Positions 1 through 6,093 of a stretch of 6,733 bases of DNA are shown piece by piece (within the stretch, counting starts at the first letter, position 1; each line of letters opens with the position of its first letter). The DNA comes from an uncultured Oscillibacter sp. (GTDB lineage Bacteria; Bacillota; Clostridia; Oscillospirales; Oscillospiraceae). Below the pieces are notes generated by a model. It ran no database searches. It saw only the letters and a list, made by a program, of their open reading frames with translations, and was not told where the DNA came from. Both the position numbers and the translations under genes were made by a program. The DNA is taken from positions 2,857 to 9,589 of the forward strand of contig CAJOFP010000333.1 of NCBI GenBank assembly GCA_905233795.1, read 5' to 3'.

Positions 1-2007
1 AGATTAAACGAGAGAATGAAAGCGCGGGCGGACGCGGGCGAATTGCAGGAAGCGGAGGAGACGGCGCAAATCTGGGAGATTTTATGCGGCGTTCTGGATC
101 AGTTTGTGGAATTGCTGGGCGACGAACGCATGAACGCGGAGGATTATATAAGATTATTAAAACAGGCGTTGACGCAATATAGCATTGGGACGGTGCCGGT
201 ATCGCTGGATCAGGTCAGTATCAGCGAGATTACAAGAAATGACCGGCATACGGTGAAATATTTGTTTTTATTGGGCTGTAATGACGATAAAATCCCGGCG
301 GCGGGACAGAGCGGCGGAATTTTAAACCGTGATGATAGAGAGACGCTCGCGGGATTGGGTCTTGAATTATCCCCGGCGGGACAGGAGCGCATGTCGCTGG
401 AATTGCAAATGCTGTACGCGGCTTTGGCGCAGCCGGAAGAGGGTTTATATATCAGCTGGACGCGGACGGACGCGTCAGGCGGGGAAGCGCGTCCGGCGTT
501 TGTGATTTCCCGGATTCAGGCGTTATTTGGAGATATAGAAATAGAGCGTGAAGATATAAAAAAATCATGGCGGCTTACAGCGGCGATTCCGGCCTTGGAA
601 ATGGCGGGAAATGATAAAAATAGCGAATTATGGCGGTATTTTGAAAAGCAATCGAAATACGCGGATAAAATAAACGGCATGAAGCGGGCGTCGGGATTGA
701 AGCGCGGCGCGCTGTCGGGACAGGCGGTTCGGAAATTATACGGCGGGAGATTATATTTATCGGCGTCGCGTCTGGAGCGTATGCGGTCGTGTCATTTCGC
801 GTATTTCATGCGATATGGATTGAAAGCGAAATCGCGGGCGGCGGCGGAGTTCGACGCGCCTCAAATCGGATCGTTTTTGCATTTTTTACTGGAAAACGTA
901 ACGCGTGAAGTATTATCGCGGGGCGGTTTTAGCAAGATAGACGACGAAAAATTAAAAATATTAACGGATGAGTATATTAATAAATTTATAGAACAGGAAT
1001 TTGGAAATCTGGACGCGAAAAACGCGAGATTTAAATATCTGTTTCAGCGATTACGGCGGACGGCGCGAAATGTGATTTTAGAGGCGGCGGAGGAATTGAG
1101 ACACTCGGATTTTGTACCGGTGGCGTATGAGCTCGGATTTGGGGACGGGGAATCGGTTCCGGCCGTGATAATTCGAGATGATATAAATGGGCAGTTAAGA
1201 ATCCGGGGGCGCGTGGATCGCGCTGACGGCTGGGTTCGGAACGGGAAATTATATCTGCGCGTGGTGGATTATAAATCGGGCAAGAAAAAATTTGATTTGA
1301 GCGCCGTGCGCATGGGTCTGGATATTCAAATGCTGTTGTATTTATTCGCGTTGGAATCGGCGGGAAAAACGGGTATAAAAAATAATATAGAAAATTTAAA
1401 TAATAATTTAAATAGTAATTTGAATAATAAGCCGGAGAATAGCGGGGATTTAGATCATAATCAAGGGAATGTAAGCGGCGGGAATTTAAATAATTTAAAT
1501 TGGAATGAGATAGTCCCGGCGGGCGTGTTGTATTTCCCGGCGCGGGATGAGATTTTGAACGCGGACAGGGATATAACGCCGGAAAAATTAAATGAAATGC
1601 GCGAAAAAAATTTAAAGCGTTCGGGATTGTTATTGTCCGACCCGGAAGTATTGAGCGCGATGGAACATGAGGCGTTGACGGAGCCGCGCTATTTGCCGTT
1701 AAAGATCAGTAAAAAAGACGGGACTGTCAGCGGCGGTTTGGCGTCGGCGGAGAATCTTGGGAAATTAAAAAAATATCTTGAAAAATTATTGCTCGAAATC
1801 GGGCGGGAATTGCGTGAAGGCTGTATCGACGCGGACCCGTGCCGGAAATCGGGACAGGATGATCCCTGCGCGTATTGCGAATGGTTCGACGCGTGTTATT
1901 TTGCGGACGGACGCGACACGGATCGTTATCGGCCTGTGGGAAATATCAAGCCGGATGAGTTCTGGAAAATGCTGGATAGTATGGAAAGCGCGGGGGATTT
2001 GAAATAA
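1..2007 (+). CDS. addB: AddB subunit of AddAB helicase-nuclease, C-terminal part (5' end outside window)
   Basis: AddB is the subunit of the AddAB (RexBA) complex that pairs with AddA to resect double-strand DNA ends for RecA-dependent repair. The frame is open to the left edge, so the ATG at 16 is internal; about 668 codons of a protein usually near 1,100-1,170 residues are visible. Residues are counted from the Met at 16. The inactivated helicase-like part is recognisable by SLDQVSISE and the LLGCNDDKIPA stretch. The RecB-type nuclease site follows: H289, D401 in GRVDR, D418 and K420 in VVDYKSG, Q438 and Y442 in QMLLY. The Fe-S cluster cysteines are C259 before the nuclease core and C618, C621, C627 (CxxCx5C) after it, with the spacing known for AddB. 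An Asn-rich insert (about residues 456-495) lies between QMLLYLFAL and VPAGVLYF. The stop is one base before the addA ATG, so the two are one operon and probably translationally coupled. No lesion is visible. Confidence 0.96.
   Translation, partial: RLNERMKARADAGELQEAEETAQIWEILCGVLDQFVELLGDERMNAEDYIRLLKQALTQYSIGTVPVSLDQVSISEITRNDRHTVKYLFLLGCNDDKIPAAGQSGGILNRDDRETLAGLGLELSPAGQERMSLELQMLYAALAQPEEGLYISWTRTDASGGEARPAFVISRIQALFGDIEIEREDIKKSWRLTAAIPALEMAGNDKNSELWRYFEKQSKYADKINGMKRASGLKRGALSGQAVRKLYGGRLYLSASRLERMRSCHFAYFMRYGLKAKSRAAAEFDAPQIGSFLHFLLENVTREVLSRGGFSKIDDEKLKILTDEYINKFIEQEFGNLDAKNARFKYLFQRLRRTARNVILEAAEELRHSDFVPVAYELGFGDGESVPAVIIRDDINGQLRIRGRVDRADGWVRNGKLYLRVVDYKSGKKKFDLSAVRMGLDIQMLLYLFALESAGKTGIKNNIENLNNNLNSNLNNKPENSGDLDHNQGNVSGGNLNNLNWNEIVPAGVLYFPARDEILNADRDITPEKLNEMREKNLKRSGLLLSDPEVLSAMEHEALTEPRYLPLKISKKDGTVSGGLASAENLGKLKKYLEKLLLEIGRELREGCIDADPCRKSGQDDPCAYCEWFDACYFADGRDTDRYRPVGNIKPDEFWKMLDSMESAGDLK
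1393..1428 (+). repeat. 12-bp tandem repeat, three copies, inside addB
   Basis: Three consecutive 12-bp units, AATTTAAATAAT, AATTTAAATAGT and AATTTGAATAAT, encode NLNN-NLNS-NLNN. They lie in the Asn-rich insert of the AddB nuclease domain, which covers about 1381-1500. A related copy occurs at 1484-1501 (ATTTAAATAATTTAAATT), and that 18-mer recurs exactly in addA at 5014-5031. The period is a multiple of three, so slippage would change length without breaking the frame. I infer replication slippage as the origin. Confidence 0.85.
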
Positions 2008-2008
2008 A

Positions 2009-2125
2009 ATGGGCAATGATATAAAATTAACGGAAGAGCAAAGGGGCGGCGGTAGAGAATCGCGGCGGGAGTTTATTGGTTTCCGCCGCCGCCGGTTCCG
2101 GCAAGACAAAAGTTTTAGTGGATAG
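2009..2125 (+). other. addA native start and truncated N-terminal frame
   Basis: Translation from the natural ATG reads MGNDIKLTEEQR, the AddA N-terminus with its TEEQ (Q-motif) segment. It then enters the wrong frame at the GGGG run 2043-2046, giving an Arg-rich tail and a TAG at 2123-2125 after 38 codons. The Walker A lysine is never reached. A G-rich stretch at 1992-1996 is a weak candidate ribosome binding site; coupling to the addB stop at 2005-2007 is more likely to drive initiation. Confidence 0.8.
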
Positions 2126-4220
2126 ATTGTTTAAATATGTAACGGAAGAGTATAAAGATTTAGATGAGTTTCTTGTGATTACTTATACGAAAGCGGCGGC
2201 GGCGGAATTAAGAGGCAAAATCGCGGCGGAATTGTCGAAACGCGTGGCGGAGTCGCCGGACGATAAGCATTTAAGAGCGCAGATGTTAAAAGTCTGGCAG
2301 GCGGATATTCGGACGGTGGATTCGTTCTGTACGGCGTTATTGCGCGAAAATACGCATTTATTGGCGGACGGGGGAGAGAATCGCGGTCTGACAGCGGATT
2401 TCCGGGTATTGGATGAGGACGAAGCGGCATTGATCCGGGAACGGGTATTGCGTCGGACGCTGGAAAATTTTTATGAAAATCTGAATCCGGCGAGGGAAAA
2501 ACTGGCCGATACGCTGGGCGCCGGACAGGATGACCGGAAATTAATAAAATTAGTATTGGAAATATATGAAAAATTACAAAGTCACGCGTGGCCGCTGAAA
2601 TGGCTGGAACGGAGCCGGGAGACATGGCGCAAACTGTCGGGGGAAATTGAGAATCCGGACGGGGAAAATAATAATAATTTTGACGGGACGATTTACGCGA
2701 AAGAATTATTAAAAGTGATAAAACGCAAAGCGGAATATATAAGAGATTTATTGGGAAAAAACGCGAAAAAAATAGAAAATGACGGAGTATTATATAAAGC
2801 GTATGGATTGAAGTTTCTGGAAGTTCGCGCAAGCGCGGAAAACTTGATAAATTTGATAAATAATAATAATAATAATCAGGACGGAACATGGGAGGAAACC
2901 CGGACGGCGGTAAAAAATATAAAATTCCCGCGTTTGTCGCCCGTAAAAAATCGCAAAGATGATTTGTTGGTATTAAATTTAAAACAAGTCTGGAAAAACT
3001 GTAAAGATATTTATGGGGATATGTTGAAAATCTGCGGGCCGGACGGTACGGGCGCGATGGAGGATTTAAAAGCCGTCGCCCCGGCGATGGATGTTTTGTT
3101 GGAGCTGGTCGGATTGTTCGCGGCGGATTATCAGGCGGAGAAATCGCGTATGGACGCCGCGGATTTTTCGGATCAGGAGCATTTCGCGTTAAAAATTTTA
3201 ATTCGGGACGACGGAAATATTACGGCGTTGGGAGAGCAGATTTCGGCGCGATATATAGAAATTTTAGTGGATGAGTATCAAGATACGAATGAGATTCAGA
3301 ACGCGATATTTTACGCGGTGTCGAAAAAGGGAAAAAATTTGTTTACGGTTGGGGACGTGAAACAGAGCATATATAGATTTAGATTAGCCGATCCGACGAT
3401 ATTTTTAGAGAAATACGGGAAATTTGTATATTATCAGGACGCCAAAGAGGGAGAAGATCGAAAAATATTATTGTCGAAAAATTTCCGGTCGCGGCGTGAG
3501 ATACTGGACGCGGCGAATGATATTTTTTCGGCGATATTGTCTGTTGAGATGGGCGAGATGAATTACGGCGCGGAGGAGTTTTTATATTACGGCGCGGAAT
3601 ATTATCCTGAACGCGATGATTGTAATATTGAGTTTCACTTGATTGACGCGCACAGAGGCGGCGCGGGTGAAGATAATAATAGTATAGATATAGATATAAA
3701 TATAGAAAATGATATAGAGAATAAAAATGATAAAAAAAATAATAAAATCGGGCGGGATGAAACAGAGGCGCGATTCGCGGCGCGGCGGGTTCGGGAATTG
3801 CTGGACACGGGTTTTTTAATTACGGATTTGTCCGTAAAAGACGGTTTCAGACCGTGCCGCCCGGAGGATATTGTAATTTTAATGCGTTCGCCGAAGTCAC
3901 GGACGGCGTTATGGGCGAATATATTCGCGGAGGAAAATATTCCGTGTTCGTTCGACGAGAGCGACGGTTTTTGGCGCAGTATGGAAGTATCGACGATTTT
4001 GGCGTTTTTGCGGATGATTGACAATCCGAGACAGGATGTGCCGTTGATCGCGGTTTTGCGTTCGCCGATTTTCGCGTTTTCCCCGGATCGACTGGCGGAA
4101 ATCAGGAGCCATTGCCCGGACGGGGATTTTTATGACGCTGTCAAAGCCGCCGGGGAGATTGAGGAGACAGAGAATCCCCCCGTCACGGCTGACGCCGTGA
4201 CACCCCCCTTAGACGGTTGA
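2046..4220 (+). CDS. addA fragment 1: UvrD-like helicase motifs I-IV (open frame, start codon in another frame)
   Basis: This open frame carries most of the AddA motor. It has no good start of its own: the first usable codon is TTG at 2076 without a ribosome binding site, and homology begins upstream at 2046. Visible in order are AAVENRGG, Walker A SAAAGSGKT (2082-2108), motif Ia ITYTKAAAAEL (2178-2210), RTVDSFC, Walker B DEYQDTN (3270-3290), motif III GDVKQSIYRFR (3351-3383) and motif IV KNFRSRREI near 3477-3503. Low-complexity inserts lie at about 2668-2679 (N4), 2859-2876 (N6) and 3669-3758 (Asp/Asn/Ile/Lys-rich). The last 18 or so codons, including PPVTADAVTPPLDG, come from the inserted palindromic element and end at TGA 4218-4220. 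Alone it would lack motifs V and VI and could not be a working helicase. Confidence 0.9.
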   Translation, partial: AAVENRGGSLLVSAAAGSGKTKVLVDRLFKYVTEEYKDLDEFLVITYTKAAAAELRGKIAAELSKRVAESPDDKHLRAQMLKVWQADIRTVDSFCTALLRENTHLLADGGENRGLTADFRVLDEDEAALIRERVLRRTLENFYENLNPAREKLADTLGAGQDDRKLIKLVLEIYEKLQSHAWPLKWLERSRETWRKLSGEIENPDGENNNNFDGTIYAKELLKVIKRKAEYIRDLLGKNAKKIENDGVLYKAYGLKFLEVRASAENLINLINNNNNNQDGTWEETRTAVKNIKFPRLSPVKNRKDDLLVLNLKQVWKNCKDIYGDMLKICGPDGTGAMEDLKAVAPAMDVLLELVGLFAADYQAEKSRMDAADFSDQEHFALKILIRDDGNITALGEQISARYIEILVDEYQDTNEIQNAIFYAVSKKGKNLFTVGDVKQSIYRFRLADPTIFLEKYGKFVYYQDAKEGEDRKILLSKNFRSRREILDAANDIFSAILSVEMGEMNYGAEEFLYYGAEYYPERDDCNIEFHLIDAHRGGAGEDNNSIDIDINIENDIENKNDKKNNKIGRDETEARFAARRVRELLDTGFLITDLSVKDGFRPCRPEDIVILMRSPKSRTALWANIFAEENIPCSFDESDGFWRSMEVSTILAFLRMIDNPRQDVPLIAVLRSPIFAFSPDRLAEIRSHCPDGDFYDAVKAAGEIEETENPPVTADAVTPPLDG
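2859..2876 (+). repeat. (AAT)6 microsatellite in addA
   Basis: Six consecutive AAT codons encode six asparagines in the 1B-type region of the AddA motor, between LINL-like helical sequence and QDGTWEE. A shorter AAT run at about 2668-2679 gives four asparagines. The trinucleotide period keeps the frame when the repeat changes length. Confidence 0.85.
3669..3758 (+). repeat. Low-complexity Asp/Asn/Ile/Lys-rich insert in addA
   Basis: About 30 codons dominated by GAT, AAT, ATA, GAA and AAA, including a GATATA-like hexanucleotide run, encode an acidic, then Lys/Asn-rich linker. It lies between the conserved FHLIDAHRGG and ETEARFAARRVREL segments, after motif IV. This is inferred to be a surface loop expanded by slippage. 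It does not break the frame. Confidence 0.75.
4165..4214 (+). repeat. 46-bp palindromic element inserted in addA, flanked by AGAC duplication
   Basis: Two AGAC copies (4165-4168 and 4211-4214) flank a 42-bp core with a perfect 8-bp dyad, GTCACGGC / GCCGTGAC (4182-4189 and 4194-4201), loop TGAC. A C6 run in the same orientation sits on each side of the dyad. Deleting one AGAC plus the core removes 46 bp and restores the frame exactly: the codons become GAG GAG ACG GTT GAA GCC TGC, reading EETVEAC and continuing into the conserved AKFLNILNNL helix. As it stands, the insertion creates the in-frame TGA at 4218-4220. C-run plus hairpin elements of this style are common interspersed repeats in gut Firmicutes, as far as I know; membership of a genome-wide family is inferred. 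Confidence 0.85.
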
Positions 4221-4725
4221 AGCCTGCGCGAAATTTTTGAATATTTTAAATAATTTAAGACAGGCCGCGCCGGATATGAGCGTATATTTATTTTTATGGA
4301 AAATATATAATGAATTTAATATTTTAGGGATATTCGGCGCGATGGACGGAGGTATGGAACGCCGGGAAAATTTATTGATTTTAAGCCGGTACGCGGAAAA
4401 ATTTGAACAGGGCGGATATAAAGGGCTATTCGCGTTTATTACGCAAATCCGGCGTTTAATCGAGACGGAACGGGCGCCGGAGGGACAAACAAGCGGCGGC
4501 GCGGGCGTAAAATTCATGAGCGTGCATAAATCGAAAGGCTTGGAATTTCCGATTGTGATATTCGCGGATTTAAATCACGCGTTTTCACGCCGGGATTTTG
4601 ACGCGTCTGTACTGGTACACCCGGAAATGGGACTGGGGCCGCGTTTTGTGGATTTGAAACGCCGGATACAGTATCCGACGTTGGCGCGGCTTCGGAAGAA
4701 CAGCGCGTTTTATATGTCGGGATGA
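4213..4725 (+). CDS. addA fragment 2: helicase 2B region and motif V
   Basis: This frame resumes AddA homology immediately after the inserted element, at TVEACAKFLNILNNL; a TTG at 4237 is the first possible start but has no ribosome binding site. It covers the part expected to follow FYDAVKAA in AddA: LFLWKIYNEF, the GGMERRENLLILSRYAEKFE helix region, GYKGLFAFI, then motif V KFMSVHKSKGLEFPIVIFAD (VHKSKGLEF at 4522-4548) and GLGPRFVD...RIQYPTLAR. Homology stops after YPTLAR at 4689. The frame then runs through out-of-frame codons (LRKNSAFYMSG) to TGA 4723-4725. It is a broken piece of addA and not an independent gene. Confidence 0.88.
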   Translation, partial: TVEACAKFLNILNNLRQAAPDMSVYLFLWKIYNEFNILGIFGAMDGGMERRENLLILSRYAEKFEQGGYKGLFAFITQIRRLIETERAPEGQTSGGAGVKFMSVHKSKGLEFPIVIFADLNHAFSRRDFDASVLVHPEMGLGPRFVDLKRRIQYPTLARLRKNSAFYMSG

Positions 4726-5894
4726 CAAGGCCCAAAGAAAAATTAATTTTAATCGACAGCGTATACGGCGCGGAAAATCATGTAAAGAAATTAGCGGCGG
4801 CGACGGCTGATCCGGTTCCGCCGGAGACGGTCGCCGAGGGTAAATCGTTCGGGGAATGGATTTTAATGGTTTTATTGACGCGTCCTGAGGGGGAAGCGCT
4901 GCGAAAATTGGCGGGCGTCGAGATATTGGATGATATAAATAACGCGTCGGATGATTTATCGGGAAATCCGGGACGCGGAAAGCCGTGGGAAATATATATC
5001 CATGACGCGGATGATTTAAATAATTTAAATTATAATTTAAAAGGCGCGGAAAATGATAAAAATGATAATAATGATAGAGAAGATAAAAACGCGCCGGAGA
5101 ATATAAGCGCGGAGGACGCGCAAGAGAACGCGCAAAACAGCGCGAAAGAGAATGGGAAAGATAGCGCGCAAGAGAACGGGAAAGAAAATATAAAAGATTT
5201 GGATTTAAAATTGCTGGATTGGGAGTATATATATAATCGTGAAACGGGGATTCCGGCGAAAGTGACGGCGACGCAGTTAAAAGGGCGCGTATTGGATGAG
5301 GAAATCGCGGAGCATACGCGGCGGATTTATACAAGACCGTTGGAACAGCCGAAATTTCGATGGAAGTCACGCGGCTTGACCCCGGCGGAACGCGGCACGG
5401 CGACGCATTTGGTATTGCAATATCTGGATTTTAATAATTTGAATATCGCGGCGCAGATTGAGAATTTTGTCGGGAAAAGATTATTGACGCCGGAACAGGC
5501 GGAGGCGGCGGATACGCGGGCGATTTTAAAATTTTTAAAATCAGGATTGGCGGATGAGATTAGAAAAGCGAAAAATATATGGCGGGAATATCCGTTTATG
5601 ATTTTACTGGACGCGTCGGAATATGATGAAAGTTTAAAATTAGAATTAAATAATAAAAGCGGCGATAAAATTTTATTACAGGGCGTCGCGGACTGTTGTT
5701 TTGAGACGGATGACGGACTTGTGATCGTGGATTTCAAGACGGATCATGTATACGGGGAAGAGATAAAAACAAGAGCGGCGCGATATGAATCGCAGTTACG
5801 CGCTTACGGTCAGGCGCTGGAGCGGGTACTGGAAAAGCCGGTACGCAGACGCGTGTTATATTTTTTATCGCCCGGCGTCGAGATGGAAATATAA
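4692..5894 (+). CDS. addA fragment 3: motif VI and RecB-like nuclease domain
   Basis: AddA homology continues in this frame from SEEQRVLYVGMTRPKEKLIL (helicase motif VI, from 4692). An ATG at 4722 overlaps the previous stop as ATGA, but it is the Met of the conserved GMTR motif. After a variable linker, a Lys/Glu/Asn-rich segment with a 24-bp tandem repeat (5139-5186) precedes the PD-(D/E)XK nuclease: RGTATHLVLQ with H at 5406, QGVADCCFE with D at 5691, VIVDFKTDH with D at 5730 and K at 5736, and YESQLRAYGQAL. It ends at TAA 5892-5894. The nuclease residues are intact. As a separate product it would be a bare nuclease domain with no motor; I see no ribosome binding site for 4722. Confidence 0.9.
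   Translation, partial: SEEQRVLYVGMTRPKEKLILIDSVYGAENHVKKLAAATADPVPPETVAEGKSFGEWILMVLLTRPEGEALRKLAGVEILDDINNASDDLSGNPGRGKPWEIYIHDADDLNNLNYNLKGAENDKNDNNDREDKNAPENISAEDAQENAQNSAKENGKDSAQENGKENIKDLDLKLLDWEYIYNRETGIPAKVTATQLKGRVLDEEIAEHTRRIYTRPLEQPKFRWKSRGLTPAERGTATHLVLQYLDFNNLNIAAQIENFVGKRLLTPEQAEAADTRAILKFLKSGLADEIRKAKNIWREYPFMILLDASEYDESLKLELNNKSGDKILLQGVADCCFETDDGLVIVDFKTDHVYGEEIKTRAARYESQLRAYGQALERVLEKPVRRRVLYFLSPGVEMEI
5139..5186 (+). repeat. 24-bp tandem repeat in the addA linker
   Basis: Two adjacent 24-bp units, 5139-5162 and 5163-5186, differ at three positions and encode SAKENGKD and SAQENGKE. They follow a degenerate AQENAQN stretch. The segment is a charged, probably disordered linker between the helicase and nuclease domains. 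The period preserves the frame. Confidence 0.8.
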
Positions 5895-5958
5895 AATAAT
5901 AGAAAATTAAGATGGCGAATTTGCTAAAAAATTTGATTGATTTTTGTTGAAAACGTCA

Positions 5959-5994
5959 AAAATGAAAAATGCGCGGATAAAATGAAAAATGCGC
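5959..5994 (+). promoter_or_regulatory. Two 16-bp direct repeats upstream of the hbd promoter
   Basis: AAAATGAAAAATGCGC occurs exactly at 5959-5974 and 5979-5994, a 20-bp period (about two helical turns). The second copy abuts the -35 box at 5995. Spacing and position suit tandem binding of a regulator on one DNA face, or an A-tract UP-type element. I do not recognise the motif as a known site. Confidence 0.55.
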
Positions 5995-6022
5995 TTGATA
6001 ATTTCGATAAAAAAGTTATAAT
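5995..6022 (+). promoter_or_regulatory. Sigma-70-type promoter of hbd
   Basis: A -35 box TTGATA (5995-6000; consensus TTGACA) and a perfect -10 box TATAAT (6017-6022) are separated by 16 bp, and A-rich DNA lies upstream. The expected transcription start is about 6028-6031, giving a 5' leader of roughly 65 nt. This is the best promoter-like sequence in the window and shows hbd as its own transcription unit. Confidence 0.75.
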
Positions 6023-6028
6023 ACGAGA

Positions 6029-6046
6029 TTGTGAGTAAATTAGCAA
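6029..6046 (+). promoter_or_regulatory. Rex-like operator at the hbd transcription start
   Basis: The 18-mer TTGTGAGTAAATTAGCAA matches the Rex redox-repressor consensus TTGTTAANNNNTTAACAA at 11 of 14 defined positions, and its left half matches the TTGTGA form found in Bacillus. It lies 6 bp after the -10 box, overlapping the expected start of transcription, where a bound repressor would block RNA polymerase. Rex binds when the NADH/NAD+ ratio is low and controls fermentation genes in Bacillota, including crt-bcd-hbd in clostridia. The outer bases also form a 6-bp dyad (AGATTG / CAATCT). The presence of a rex gene in this genome is not shown. Confidence 0.55.
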
Positions 6047-6079
6047 TCTTTTAAAAATTATTAATATTTATTTTATTAC

Positions 6080-6085
6080 AGGAGG
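6080..6085 (+). promoter_or_regulatory. Ribosome binding site of hbd
   Basis: A full AGGAGG Shine-Dalgarno sequence stands 8 nt before the ATG at 6094, within an AT-rich and probably unstructured leader. It fixes the hbd start and implies strong translation. Confidence 0.92.
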
Positions 6086-6093
6086 CAATCAAG

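Larger units (their letters stand above)
2009..5894 (+). pseudogene. addA: AddA helicase-nuclease subunit, disrupted by three lesions
   Basis: AddA is the motor and second nuclease of AddAB: a UvrD-type (SF1A) ATP-dependent DNA translocase with a C-terminal RecB-like nuclease domain. The ATG at 2009, one base after addB, gives the expected start MGNDIKLTEEQR, but an extra G then shifts the frame; skipping it continues as AAVENRGGSLLVSAAAGSGK. The frame is lost again at about 4165-4214 through a 46-bp insertion and near 4690 through missing bases. With all three repaired, the product would be about 1,280-1,290 residues, close to the family norm. Preserved motifs are Walker A (2094-2108), DEYQDTN (3270-3290), GDVKQSIYRFR (3351-3383), VHKSKGLEF (4522-4548), the QRVLYVGMTR motif VI (4701-4730), and nuclease residues H (5406), D (5691), D (5730), K (5736). 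I infer a recent pseudogene. Single-base lesions could be sequence errors; the 46-bp insertion is hard to explain that way. Confidence 0.9.

Noticed and set aside
2076..2108. TTG at 2076 as the true start of addA
   Set aside because: It would remove the TEEQ segment and the residues before Walker A. A perfect AddA N-terminus exists at 2009 in the shifted frame, and no ribosome binding site precedes 2076.
2328..2345. RTVDSFC in AddA where many UvrD-like helicases have a TIHSFC-type motif, as a possible inactivating change
   Set aside because: I believe Asp occurs at this place in other AddA proteins of Bacillota, so one substitution is not evidence for loss of function.
4585..5370. Long minus-strand open frame of about 261 codons, with others at 2179-2889, 3635-4024 and 6051-6536
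   Set aside because: Their Pro/Ser/Tyr/Leu-rich translations resemble no family, they have no ribosome binding sites, and they lie antisense to well-supported coding sequence rich in GCG and TTA/ATA codons. They are shadow frames.
4722..5894. A separate PD-(D/E)XK nuclease gene starting at ATG 4722, coupled to the upstream frame by an ATGA overlap
   Set aside because: The ATG is the Met of the conserved helicase motif VI (VGMTRPKEKL). In-frame AddA homology extends upstream to 4692, and there is no ribosome binding site.
5940..5963. Terminator for addBA: ATTTTTG / CAAAAAT inverted repeat with a 10-nt loop
   Set aside because: The stem is almost all A-T with one G-C pair, and no T-run follows it. 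Too weak to call an intrinsic terminator.
6026..6052. Leader hairpin AGATTG / CAATCT followed by four T as an attenuator of hbd
   Set aside because: The expected transcription start is at about 6028-6031, so the left arm would be mostly untranscribed. The dyad is better explained as an operator.
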